Positions 54,908 through 64,000 of a stretch of DNA of 64,000 nt are shown here, in pieces. The stretch's first letter is position 1. Each line of letters starts with the position of its first letter. The stretch spans positions 62,001-126,000 of the forward strand of contig JAADJZ010000029.1 in assembly GCA_011032825.1 (NCBI GenBank), written 5' to 3'. This stretch comes from Massariosphaeria phaeospora (taxonomy: Eukaryota; Ascomycota; Dothideomycetes; Pleosporales). The notes beneath the pieces were generated by a model. That model saw nothing but the letters and a program-made list of their open reading frames with translations. It did not search any database and had not been told where the DNA came from. The position numbers and the translations under genes are program-made.

Positions 54908-55498
54908 TGGAATAGGTGTGTTGTGTTGAGTAAGCTTGTGGATGTAAATATACTGTATAATAGTTGCATCAGAGTGGTGGCACATTGCATGGCATAACGT
55001 CGCATCAAGGTGGGTTTATCCTCTACGTGTGTTGTACGGTGTTGTAGATGATATACTCTATTCTATCAATCCATCCCTCCATCCATTCATCCAACCCCAG
55101 CCGTGCCTATCCCCGTTTTCAGGACGGCATCAGGTCCTTTCTCCGCGCTTGCACCCAAGCGCCTTGCGTCGCGCGATACGCCCTCGTGGAGCGTTGTTTT
55201 GTCTTGCGTCGTTGCGGTATCGTAATAGAGCTTAGCTTCAGCCGGTCTGCCCCGAGCTGAGATGGGGTCTCGTTTGTTGTTCTCGAACCCGCAGTCGGCG
55301 GACCCCCTTTTTGCCTCTGACCGTCTTCCGCGCGTTCTCCTGGCTCTTCATTTTCTGGTGTGATTGTTTCGCTGCGCGGGGAGGGGGTTTGGCAGTGGGT
55401 ATAGAGGCTCTTGCCTGCCACAGCCTGAGATTATCCCGAGAGACGCATCTGGCATCTCAGCTCCTAATATCCAGTTTTTTCAAGCCCCCAATCTCCCC
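54908..55498. other. Spacer between convergent GEP3 and GON7
   Basis: About 0.6 kb of 3' regions; nothing else recognised. Confidence 0.55.
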
Positions 55499-55768
55499 TC
55501 AAGGCCCCTCGCCCTCTCCGCCATCCTCTTCTCCGTATTCTTCCTCGTCCTGCAGATTGACTGCTCCGCCCTCTTTCTCGGCTGCGCGGCTGTCCTCAGC
55601 GATCTTCGCTGTTAGAAGGGCGTTGACGGCGGCTTGGAGGGTCCTGGTAGAGGAGTGCAGAGCGGCGAGGGAGGCGGTCGTGGTGGTCGTGGTTGGAGGG
55701 GGGAGCGGCGTCGTGTGGGTGTAGGGTGGGGTGGTTGGCGAGGTGTAGGTCAGGGTCAGGAAGGGCAT
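55499..55768 (-). CDS. GON7: EKC/KEOPS complex subunit Gon7
   Basis: A small single-exon gene of 89 residues from ATG 55768. The KEOPS complex makes the t6A base of tRNAs; Gon7 is its small intrinsically disordered subunit in fungi and binds Pcc1. The start MPFLTLTYTSPTTPPYTHTT and the helix ALHSSTRTLQAAVNALLTAK, with the acidic tail AEDSRAAEKEGG, match the family pattern (TYTSPT near the N-terminus, then an LQxxxNxxLT helix). The frame is open upstream but the motif begins at this ATG. Assignment rests on the pattern of short motifs, so it is less certain than the larger genes. Confidence 0.72.
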   Translation of the reverse strand: MPFLTLTYTSPTTPPYTHTTPLPPPTTTTTTASLAALHSSTRTLQAAVNALLTAKIAEDSRAAEKEGGAVNLQDEEEYGEEDGGEGEGP

Positions 55769-56188
55769 GGCGGGCGGCTGACTGTGCGTTTCGAATGACG
55801 ATTGTGTGGGCGTTTCGGGAATGTGGTTTTGAGGTGCTCGAGCACGCAAGAGGACACACAGAAGTAGAGATTCAGATTGGTGACGGCAGAGAGTCGTGCA
55901 ATTGGCGGGGGGTGGGGGTGAAGATGGCTCGGCTGCTTCCGTGCAGGCCTCGCGCTGTCGATCCCTGGCATTGATCGTCTCAAATGTGGCCCTGATCCTC
56001 CACACGACACCTCGACACCTCGATCATGTTTTCAGGCCCTGTATATTCACCATGAGCTTCATGCTGGCCATGACTGCATCTTTATAGCCGCTTCCTTTCT
56101 TCCCCCGTTTTGCTTACCCCCTACGCGCGCGCCTTTGTACCATAGCACGCCCATACCGCGGTGGCTCGAGTAGCACCAACGGCGCACG
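55769..56188. other. Divergent promoter, GON7 and HbrB
   Basis: 420 bp between divergent genes. No specific element recognised. Confidence 0.55.
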
Positions 56189-58687
56189 ATGCAATCATCA
56201 TCGTCCCCCCCGCCGCAGACACCCACGGCCCAGCGGTCGAATCCGCTGGACGATGATTCCGACTCGGACGCCTCGCAGGTGACGTTGCAGCGGCGATCTC
56301 CCTTGCCTCCACGCCCCGCAAAGTCGCCCGCGACCAACGAGACTCCCCAAAACTACTCGCGCCCAGCACCCTCGCGCACCGACCTGCCGTTCCGCAGCGA
56401 CGAACATGTTACCCAGAATAGCCAGAGTCACACGGGCGCACAGCTAGGCCACCGCCCACGACAGCGCTCGCAGGGCTACTTCGAGCCGAGCCTGCCCTCG
56501 AACCAGGCCAGCATGGCAAACACAAGCCACCTCAATGCCTCGCAGATCGCCGCCCAGGCCGCCATGCACCCGCAGAACTCGCAGCACATGAGGAAGCGCT
56601 CGACGACGATACCCGAGCCGGGCACGGCGGGCCCGGGAGGCCAGCGGCAGCCGTCGAGTCCGCCACCCATGCCTGGCGCACACGCGGTGACCTTCCGGAC
56701 CAACGGCATGACGTATCAGAACAGCCTCGCCAGTAGTGGCAGGATGGCGGCGACGAGCGCTGCCAACGCGGCGTTCCCACGGAGCCCATTGCACTCGCCA
56801 GGTCTGCAACCGCAACCACCGCAGGACTATGGATCCCCAAAGCCAGCGGGCACCATGGAACCGCCGTCGCTCAAGCCTATAAAGGAGAAGAGTAAGATGA
56901 AGCTATTCTCCAAGCCGAAGAACATCAGGATCGACAGGGAGAGGGAGTTTGATAGGAAGAATCAACCGCTCCCATCGCCAGGCAAGATTGGGATTGGCAT
57001 ACACAGCTCGCAAGCTCTGAACCGGATGATGATGGCCCAGTCTACGACCAGTCTGGCAGAGTCGGCGATCAGTAGCAATACGTCTCTTTATTCTGCAGCG
57101 AATGGGTCAACTTCGACATTGGTTCCACGGAATGATGGCTATCTACCACCTGAGAAAGAGAAGGAGAGGCATAAGCACCATTTCCTCTCTCGCCAGAAAC
57201 ACAAGCTGAAGGACAAGGACGACCACAGCCTCCCGCTTTCCTCTGTGAACAGTACGTCTAGACCAGTCGACCCAAGTGCGCCGCAGCCACTGTACTCGTT
57301 CGCAGCACCTGCGTCTCCAGGACCTGCAAGCTCGTTTGCGAACTCGATGACCGGGCTCGACCTTAGACATGGTGGTCGCAATCTGAGGCGTCAGAAGAAA
57401 GAGGAAAAGGCCGCGGCATATCTTGATGCGGGTCTCGACCCGCCTTTCCGGGAGCGTAACCAGTCCTTCAGTATAGAGCGCAACGAATGGCCTTCGATGG
57501 TTGGCGGTGTCGGCGCGACTCCGCTGTCAACAATCGGACAGTCTCCGGGCACAGCGCTCACCCACACTAGTGACGCGATGATGAATCTAGGGAGCTCCTT
57601 CGGCATTACTGGGATGACACCCGACGACGCTTGGCCGCTGCTCAAGGCACGAGTATTGCTCATCTTCGAAGGAGAGGACCCACGACCACCTGTCGAGGAT
57701 TTCAATGCGCTAGTCACGGTGCACATCAGACGGTGTATAAACAAACGGTCTCCCATCATTCTCATCGATGATTTGAACGAGCTACTCATGACGGGCTTTG
57801 GTTCTCTCGACCAAACGCTCAGACACGTCCCAGACGAACGTCTCATCCCGCATTTGGTTGAGATGTGGCTTGTCGTTTTCACTACGATCCTGCCCTTCGT
57901 CCAGGCGGTATTTCTACCCTTAGATCTTGAGTTCAGGGGAGCGGGTATCATGACGTCGAGCGCGGCTGCCGACTTCTGGGGAGTGCTTCTTCCGGACGAA
58001 ATGAATACCAAGTCACCTGAGAACAAGAACATCCCTATCTTAGGCGAACTCGATGTGCGACGTATCACGCTCCTCGTGTTCCGCGACATCGTCATACTCC
58101 CCCGATATGATACACTAATGACCATATTCTCTCGGCTATCTCTCGAGAATCTCAATGCAGGCCTGGAGTCGCCCTCGCCGATACCGCTGGATCCTGCGCG
58201 ACCTGGCACAGCTGGTAGCACTACCGATGTCCTGGGGACCTTACACTCGACCAGTCAGGGTAGTTCCGGAGGGTTTCTTGAGAACGCAACGAGTATGACA
58301 TCGAGCACCTTTGCCACGTCGTCGCGATCGCGCGCCACAAGCAACACATCGGCCGGCTCCTTCTCCGCGCACAGCGTGCACTCCAACCCGTCGACTTTGC
58401 TGCAGCCGAATGTGGCCGTACCACCTTCGCTGCGGTCGCAGCCGATGGACTCGGCCAAGGTGACGGAGACGGTCGGGCGGATGCTGCAGTGCGTGAGCGT
58501 GCTGGTGTCGCTGCAGAGCGGAGACGACTCGCAGGAGAAGATGGGCAGGCTGAACAAGGAGTTGAAGTACAACTGGCTTGGTCGCGGCAGGACGGGCAGG
58601 CAGAGACAGGGCTTTGTGGGCCCGCGACGCGGCGGGGGGCTTAACCTTGCAGCTGGAGGGGTCAGTGTGCCTGGTATCACGGTGTGA
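56189..58687 (+). CDS. hbrB: TORC2 subunit HbrB/Bit61
   Basis: A single-exon ORF of 832 residues. HbrB is the filamentous-fungal equivalent of yeast Bit61 and related to PRR5; it is a subunit of TOR complex 2, which controls actin polarity and membrane stress. The first about 460 residues are disordered, Ser/Pro/Asn-rich, with proline stretches (RSPLPPRPAKSP). The conserved HbrB domain is at about 465-670: SFGITGMTPDDAWPLLKARV, DDLNELLMTGFGSLD, HLVEMWLVVFTTILPFVQAV, LPLDLEFRG and VRRITLLVFRDIVILPRYD. A Ser-rich region and a Gly/Arg-rich end follow. ATG 56189 is the first Met of the frame. Confidence 0.9.
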   Translation: MQSSSSPPPQTPTAQRSNPLDDDSDSDASQVTLQRRSPLPPRPAKSPATNETPQNYSRPAPSRTDLPFRSDEHVTQNSQSHTGAQLGHRPRQRSQGYFEPSLPSNQASMANTSHLNASQIAAQAAMHPQNSQHMRKRSTTIPEPGTAGPGGQRQPSSPPPMPGAHAVTFRTNGMTYQNSLASSGRMAATSAANAAFPRSPLHSPGLQPQPPQDYGSPKPAGTMEPPSLKPIKEKSKMKLFSKPKNIRIDREREFDRKNQPLPSPGKIGIGIHSSQALNRMMMAQSTTSLAESAISSNTSLYSAANGSTSTLVPRNDGYLPPEKEKERHKHHFLSRQKHKLKDKDDHSLPLSSVNSTSRPVDPSAPQPLYSFAAPASPGPASSFANSMTGLDLRHGGRNLRRQKKEEKAAAYLDAGLDPPFRERNQSFSIERNEWPSMVGGVGATPLSTIGQSPGTALTHTSDAMMNLGSSFGITGMTPDDAWPLLKARVLLIFEGEDPRPPVEDFNALVTVHIRRCINKRSPIILIDDLNELLMTGFGSLDQTLRHVPDERLIPHLVEMWLVVFTTILPFVQAVFLPLDLEFRGAGIMTSSAAADFWGVLLPDEMNTKSPENKNIPILGELDVRRITLLVFRDIVILPRYDTLMTIFSRLSLENLNAGLESPSPIPLDPARPGTAGSTTDVLGTLHSTSQGSSGGFLENATSMTSSTFATSSRSRATSNTSAGSFSAHSVHSNPSTLLQPNVAVPPSLRSQPMDSAKVTETVGRMLQCVSVLVSLQSGDDSQEKMGRLNKELKYNWLGRGRTGRQRQGFVGPRRGGGLNLAAGGVSVPGITV

Positions 58688-59359
58688 GGGCGGGGAAATG
58701 TATGCGCGAACTGGGTCTACGCAACGTGGGTTGCGGCTTTTGTTTCGGAAATGATCTACTTTGTACGGTACGCTACGGTGTTTGGCCTAGGTAGGCCGGC
58801 GGTCTGTGGATGGTTGTGTGTGTTTGGTATTCCCCGGCCGGCATGGTGTTCTGGGTTTGTTCTCGTACCGCGCGAGGGTTGTTGGCAAACAGTTGAGATA
58901 CGGAAAGGATTCCACTTGCTCGTGTAACGTGCGGAATTGTGCTGCAGCTGACATGGCCCGAGGAGGTTGGGGGCTGACAGTTGACTGACAGCTGTGTTTG
59001 CTGCCTCTTGCGCAGCTGCGAGGACCCCGCAACCGACGCAGTGAACGGAACTGCTTCTCGTCGCTGCTGCAGACCATGGGTGCAACTAGCGCTTTCCTGC
59101 AGCGAGCACGCATGCGGCGGCGGCGATGCGTGGATGGTGAAGGCGCACTCACGTGCCTGCACCCCTGCGCGGCGCCAAGGAACTCAGCCCCGCTACGGGC
59201 GGCACACTTGCTGCCCGCTCGCCGCGCTTTCTCTCCTCGACCTAAACGCCGCACTTCACCCCACACCGAACAGCTCCAACGCCCTCTACTCACACCCACC
59301 GCAGCTCCCACTCCACATCCATACCCCGTACCGTCGCACGAGAGGCCCCAACCAGATTC
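58688..59359. other. Spacer
   Basis: About 0.7 kb upstream of the eIF1 gene. Shadow ORFs only; nothing recognised. Confidence 0.5.
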
Positions 59360-59939
59360 ATGAGCACACAAGACATCCAGAACCTTAAGACATTTGATCC
59401 GTTCGCGGAGGCAGATGACGCCACTGGGGATTCGGCTAAGGCGCAGAGTCAGAACTACATCCACATCCGCATCCAACGTACGTGTAGCCCGCGGGCGTGT
59501 GGCTGCGGCGCGCGCTCTCTTATCGCGTCGCCGCTGCGCCCACGGACAGCCCCTCGAGTGAGACTGGCCTGCTAACGTGTCTGCAGAGCGTAATGGGCGT
59601 AAGACGTTGACCACGGTCCAGGGCTTGCCGAAGAAGGTACGCTGCACTCCGGACTCGCCCTGACGTGACACTGACGGCCGCAGTTCGACCAGAAGAAGAT
59701 CCTCAAGGTGATCAAGAAGAAGTTCGCCTGCAATGGCACCGTCGTCGCGGACAGCGAGATGGGCGAGGTGATCCAGCTCCAGGGCGACCAGCGCAAGGAC
59801 GTGCAGGATTTCCTCACCGATAAGAAGGAAGGTCTGGGTCTCGATCAGAAGACCATCAAGGTGAGTCGACATACCACTATCTTGAGTACTTTTTCGAAAA
59901 GCACGAGGCTGACAACCCACCCAGGTCCACGGTTTCTAA
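59360..59939 (+). CDS. SUI1: Translation initiation factor eIF1
   Basis: Exons 59360-59477, 59587-59636, 59684-59860 and 59925-59939 give 119 residues. eIF1 binds the 40S subunit near the P site and controls start-codon selection. The disordered N-terminus (STQDIQNLKTFDPFAEADD) leads to the SUI1 fold: IHIRIQQRNGRKTLTTVQGL, KKILKVIKKKFACNGTVV, EVIQLQGDQRKDVQDFL, and the end IKVHGF. The last exon is only five codons including the stop. Structure, length and sequence are typical. Upstream codons of the 3'-most intron-spliced model agree in phase throughout. Confidence 0.97.
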
Positions 59940-60720
59940 GCCGTCTACGTTGCGCCGCCGCCGCTCCACGCCCCTCCTGTCGGGCCGGAAATGCTCTCTG
60001 CAAATCTCTCTCTCCGGCGCTCGATACCTAGCACCGTTCCGGCCCGCGACCGTCTGACGTGGGCAACGTGGCAAGGCTGAAGGTGGGGCGGCGCATCTTA
60101 TTCCGTAGTATACCCCCGTTCTCCCGGCCTCTTCTTACCAGCTCCTAAACCAATGGCTCGCGTCCCCTTTGTGGGCGACGCTGGTCATGATGATGCTCTA
60201 TTTCAGTGGTTTTTTCGGTATTGTTTTGCACGGTTTTCGAGGCGTGCGGATGCTGTGGTGTCGACGCGGGTGCGGAGATGGGGGGAGGGGCCCCGGAAAT
60301 GGTTTGATGGAAAGAATCCTTAGATACGACAGTGCTATCTATGTACTTGTTTGTCTTTGGTACTGTGGGGTCTTGACTTTGCGTGCGTGCATGTGTGATT
60401 GTTTATGTGTGGGTAATGTACTGCGGGGATGAGTGATGTGATGTTTGTTGACTGTGCAGGTTCGACGTGTTATGTCTGGAAGAAGTGAATCATTCTAACA
60501 TCAAAGCATGAGCCTGTTGTACTAGCTGTCTATCCTATGCTCTACATAAAGCGGCAGGCGGGTAAGCAGGCAGGAATACGCATGTCTTGCTTTCTGCGCG
60601 TTCTGAGAGCGATGGGTTCGTTGGTGTCGGGTGATAAGTTGAGTGGAGTGGAGTGGAGTTGAGTTGAGTTGATCTAAGTTAGGTTAAGTTAATTTGATGG
60701 CTAATGTAGGTAGATAGAGG

Positions 60721-60780
60721 AGACGTGTGTAGAGTATACGTGTGTAGAGTAGACGTCTGTAGAGTAGACGTCTGTAGACT
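60721..60780 (+). repeat. 15-bp minisatellite, four units
   Basis: Units AGACGTGTGTAGAGT, ATACGTGTGTAGAGT, AGACGTCTGTAGAGT and AGACGTCTGTAGACT follow each other exactly. Confidence 0.95.
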
Positions 60781-61380
60781 AGGATGCGATAGGAGGGGCG
60801 TGTAGTGACGAAGGTACAATAGATAGGAAAAAGTAAAGTAAAGCGTATGTAGATGGCGGGGTTTAGTTAAGGTGGGGTGTCGCGTTATATCTTATTGTGT
60901 TGTGGTGTAGTGTAGATATGTATGCGGAAACCTACAGCATTGATAACGCGGAAATATGTATATATAGGTACCGAAATGCTTGTACTTTCTAAGGACTTGC
61001 ATCAGGAAGGAGTCTACAATCTTTTTTTTAGCTGCAAAAGTCTGTCTGTCTGCTTCTAGCTGTAAGCTGTTGGGCTTTCTCTCTTGTACAGGTGGGTAGG
61101 GTAGGCAGGGACACCATATGCTGTATTAGCGGGTTTCTTTTTTGTTCTTTGAGGAAGAAAGGTGTTACATAGATAGTGTAGTAGATGTTATACTGCATCT
61201 GATAAGATATGGAATGAGATGAAATGAAATGGAAAGTGACAGAGGAGAGAGTTTGCAGAAGAAGGAAGGTATCGTAGTTTGCACTTAGGCGCTTTTTTCT
61301 CTTCTCTATTAAGATTACTCTTAGGGGCTGGTTGATACGATGATCTTTCTATCCAAATATAGTTGATTCTTTTTTGCTTA

Positions 61381-61400
61381 CTTGCTTGCTTGCTTGCTTG
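61381..61400 (+). repeat. CTTG tetranucleotide microsatellite
   Basis: Five perfect CTTG units. Confidence 0.9.
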
Positions 61401-62093
61401 TTCTTAAAGCAGAGAAATCAACAGAGGCCTAGCAAGTCAAACGTTAGAACAAGTGTTGTAGATATGCGGGGTTGCTGATCTATCTCGATATATCTAGGGT
61501 CGTTTCCGCATCGCGTCGGATCCGCTTTCCCCACACTCGCCCCCTTCCCCCGCACTTGGGACGGCAGAGTGGACGAACGACGTAGGGGGGGAGGGGGTGT
61601 GGCTGGGTGTGTATGTATATAACCCCGCTCGCGCAGCACCGCTGGGTACTTCGGCTGTGTGTGTGAGTTTTTGTTTTGTTTTGTCTTGTGGATTGATTCT
61701 TCAGAGTCGATAGATGGATGCGATTGTCCGATCGCTTGCTTCCTTTTACCGAACTAAAACTCTCTCTCAACCTCGGCCTCGAGCGCGACCGCGAACTGAA
61801 CTGAACTGAACTGCGTACAGTGTCACGATCTTTGGCCTGAACTGGGAAGGAAAGCAACTGCGGGTGTGCTTTGCAGAATGTAAGTCCACAACTAACCAAG
61901 TCCACGGATCTATGCGTACGTTTCGAGTCTATCTTTGTTCTAACGCCTCGACGCAACTCAACTCGACTTGGTTAATGTTTTTGTTTGTTCCTCGGGCTCG
62001 ACGACTGAGATACCCCTGAAGATTTGAACTGAACGTAAACAAGCTGACCAGACCCGACCACCAGTCCCATCCATCCACCATCCATCCCCAACA

Positions 62094-63641
62094 ATGGCCA
62101 CCACCACCACCACCACCCCCACCCCAAAGCGCGACTCCATGGGCGCCGCCACCGCCTCCCTCCCCCTCGCCGCCAAACTCGCCACCACGCACCTAACCTC
62201 CACGACCACGACGCACACCGGCCTCACGCTACCAACGCTGCCGCCCGCCCTCCGCAACAAGATCTACACGTACGTGCTCGACACGGAGACGGTGAACGTG
62301 GGGCTGGCGGCTGTGTCGTATGCGGAGGCGGAGTCGCTGGCCCCTGATACTACTACCACCACGACTCGCGATACCACGAGTTATACCAGCGCAACTGATA
62401 CCACCACCCTACACTTCACCGCCTCGCGCGCCCCCTTCCCCACATCCCCCGCCCTGTTCCTCACCAACAAACTCCTCTCCGCCGAATCCCTGCACTTCTT
62501 CTACGCGCGCGGGCTGTGGATCCGACTCGCGCTATACACGCACTCCGCTTCGCACGCGCGCGCCCTGCTGCTGGACTCAGGCCTGCTGTTCAGCACGGCG
62601 GGCCCCGACGCCGTCGACCGCAGCACGCGGCACGCCGTCGACGTGAAGCTCGTGGAAGATGGGAGTGCTGCGCGGCGCGCGGTCGTCATGTTCCCGGCGC
62701 AGTATCTGCCGCGGCTGGTGAGCTTCTTGGACCGCGCTGCGAAGGCGAAGGAGGAGAGCGAGGGCTGGGCGGGTCGGCATAGCGTCGAGATACGGGTGCG
62801 GGACGTGTATGGCAGCGGTGTTGCGCGCGTGCAGGGCGACGTGCTGGAGCTGTGGCGCGGGCTGTGCGGCTTCAGCGCAGTGAAGATCTCCGGCGCCGAC
62901 TTGCTAGACGGGTACGCAGCCGGGCTAGAAAAGCACATGACAGCGCCCGCGTTCGAGGCAGCGCGGTGGTTGAGCACCGTCGAGGACATGGCCGCGCGCA
63001 TGGGCGCCGCGCACGCAGCGCTCGACTTCGCGGCCGCCGCCCAGCACGGCCAGGCTGCCGTCGTGGCTATGACTTACGGCTACCTGACGCACCCGGAGCA
63101 GCTGCACATGCAGAAGGATGGGTTCCACACGGCGGTGCAGCGCGTGCGCTGGCGCTGCGAGCTGGGTATCGGGAACGCGCTGCTGGGGCTGCATGCTGCT
63201 GCCACGGGGGCAACTGGCCGCTGGCTCATCGACGACGGTGTGTCTGCGGCCGCAAAGCAGAGCATGGCAAGAGATCTGCTGCTCGCTGAGACGGCTACGT
63301 CGCAGGCTCTGTCGCTCGCGACCGACTCGCCCAATCCCGCCGCGAACCCGTGGTTCCAGACACTGCCGGCTGAGCTGATTCCGCCGAATATGGGCAGCTG
63401 GTTCACTGACGCCGAGCGCGCGGAAAGTTGGTATACGGCGGGGCTGGTGCACATGGCGCTGGGCGAGTATCTGTTTGCGGCGGGAGATCTAGAGAGAGCG
63501 GTGGGCGGGCTAGGTGAGAGTGAGGGCGCGATGAAGAGCGCGGCGGAGATGGCGTTTGGGAAGGCGAGGGAGGGTATCGATTGGGGGGTGAAGCCGGGGA
63601 CGGGGCTACGTGCTGCGGGCAGGTTGGCGAGGGCGGATTGA
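62094..63641 (+). CDS. 2EXR/F-box-like protein with helical-repeat C-terminus
   Basis: A single-exon, GC-rich ORF of 515 residues. After a Thr-rich start, LPPALRNKIYTYVLDTETVN (residues about 50-65) is the fold-defining motif of the 2EXR/F-box-like fungal family, which often begins LPxELRNxIYxYxL. Then PALFLTNKLLSAESLHFFYA matches the 'LLxTNkxIxxEaxxxfY' step of the same domain. The C-terminal half (about 290-500) is Ala-rich and helical; it reads like degenerate TPR repeats (AESWYTAGLVHMALGEYLFA), an inference. Codon use is strongly GC-biased at third positions. Function unknown; the family is poorly characterised. Stop TGA lies at 63639-63641. Confidence 0.8.
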   Translation: MATTTTTTPTPKRDSMGAATASLPLAAKLATTHLTSTTTTHTGLTLPTLPPALRNKIYTYVLDTETVNVGLAAVSYAEAESLAPDTTTTTTRDTTSYTSATDTTTLHFTASRAPFPTSPALFLTNKLLSAESLHFFYARGLWIRLALYTHSASHARALLLDSGLLFSTAGPDAVDRSTRHAVDVKLVEDGSAARRAVVMFPAQYLPRLVSFLDRAAKAKEESEGWAGRHSVEIRVRDVYGSGVARVQGDVLELWRGLCGFSAVKISGADLLDGYAAGLEKHMTAPAFEAARWLSTVEDMAARMGAAHAALDFAAAAQHGQAAVVAMTYGYLTHPEQLHMQKDGFHTAVQRVRWRCELGIGNALLGLHAAATGATGRWLIDDGVSAAAKQSMARDLLLAETATSQALSLATDSPNPAANPWFQTLPAELIPPNMGSWFTDAERAESWYTAGLVHMALGEYLFAAGDLERAVGGLGESEGAMKSAAEMAFGKAREGIDWGVKPGTGLRAAGRLARAD

Positions 63642-64000
63642 GCGAGCGGCGGGTGAAGCTGCGAGGTGAGAGCAAGGCCAAGGGGGGAGGGGGTCGCTGG
63701 CTGCGTAGCCTGGAGCTTTACCTGGGGGATAGATAGCCTTTGATAGCACTGCGGAATCGGAGCTCTTGCCTGCTGTAACTTGGCCTGTCTCTCGTGTCCT
63801 GCCTGCCCATGGTGTAGCTTGCCCGTTTCCCCACGTCTTGCCTCCTGTAGCTTGCCCCGTCTCTGGTGTCTTAAGCTCCCCCTATCGTAGTCCAGATCCC
63901 CGTCTATAAACTGCAGTGCCGTCTCGTAGAGCCCAGCGCCCCTTGCCCATACCGGCCGTAAGCTGTCCGCGGGGAGGGGGAGGGGGCAAGCAAACGGGCG
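63642..64000. other. Spacer at right edge with 34-39-bp tandem repeat
   Basis: Holds three imperfect units of a CTTGCCTxCTGTAxCTTGxC-type repeat at 63764, 63798 and 63837 (to about 63870). Confidence 0.55.
63764..63870 (+). repeat. Imperfect tandem repeat, three units
   Basis: Each unit carries CTGCC or CTTGCCT, then TGTAGCTTG or TGTAACTTG, then a GTCTCTxGTGTC or related end. Confidence 0.65.

Larger units (their letters stand above)
59940..62093. other. Long spacer with minisatellites
   Basis: About 2.1 kb without a gene. Holds GAGTG/GAGTT pentamers (60639-60675), a 15-bp array (60721-60780) and five CTTG units (61381-61400). Confidence 0.6.

Noticed and set aside
53927..55008. Two long minus-strand ORFs of about 350 codons opposite GEP3
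   Set aside because: They are shadows in GC-rich coding DNA; the plus strand has full GTPase motifs.
58787..59920. Minus-strand ORF of 377 codons over the eIF1 gene
   Set aside because: Low-complexity shadow of eIF1 exons and spacer, no domain recognised.

Overview
The window is nuclear DNA of a filamentous ascomycete (Pezizomycotina, possibly Dothideomycetes; the class is inferred from gene style only). The basis is short 45-60 nt GT-AG introns, a HET-domain protein, a self-sufficient CYP505-type P450, a TORC2 HbrB subunit, a fungal rhodopsin-type membrane protein and a mobile element decayed by C-to-T mutation, as expected from repeat-induced point mutation (RIP). Gene models were spliced by hand, and their exon lengths sum to multiples of three.

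Layout. 0-31 kb is largely accessory: the 3' part of a P450 (1-1586), two related SRR1-like proteins (2.9-5.9 kb), a seven-helix membrane protein (6.8-8.3 kb), and a 5.4 kb low-gene interval bounded by a diverged direct repeat (8.72/14.05 kb). That interval holds decayed members of an unrecognised gene family. Next come minus-strand genes for a CYP505 P450-reductase fusion, a carbonyl-reductase-like SDR and a METTL7-like methyltransferase. A TA-flanked pogo/Tc1-mariner element with 34-bp inverted repeats and a many-times-broken transposase follows (21.2-23.3 kb), then an AYR1-like SDR, tRNA-Ser(GCU) and a lysine 2,3-aminomutase homologue.

From about 30 kb the content is mostly housekeeping: GET2, mitochondrial ribosomal protein mL61, an ER thioredoxin-like membrane protein, a single-pass surface protein, an RBR E3 ligase, a HET-domain gene, a coiled-coil protein, an AKAP7/2H phosphoesterase-like protein, YPD1, mitochondrial aspartate aminotransferase (with a predicted 3-nt microexon), GEP3, GON7, HbrB/BIT61, eIF1, and a 2EXR-like protein near the right edge. 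Long spacers carry microsatellites and small degenerate repeats.

No bacterial-type operons exist. Functional grouping is visible only around 14-24.4 kb, where P450, two SDRs and a methyltransferase could act on lipid or secondary-metabolite substrates; this is an inference from proximity. The most unusual items are the mosaic decayed family at 9.4-12.7 kb, the AYR1-like SDR with His at the catalytic Tyr position, the P450 with His in the heme-loop Arg position, and the microexon.
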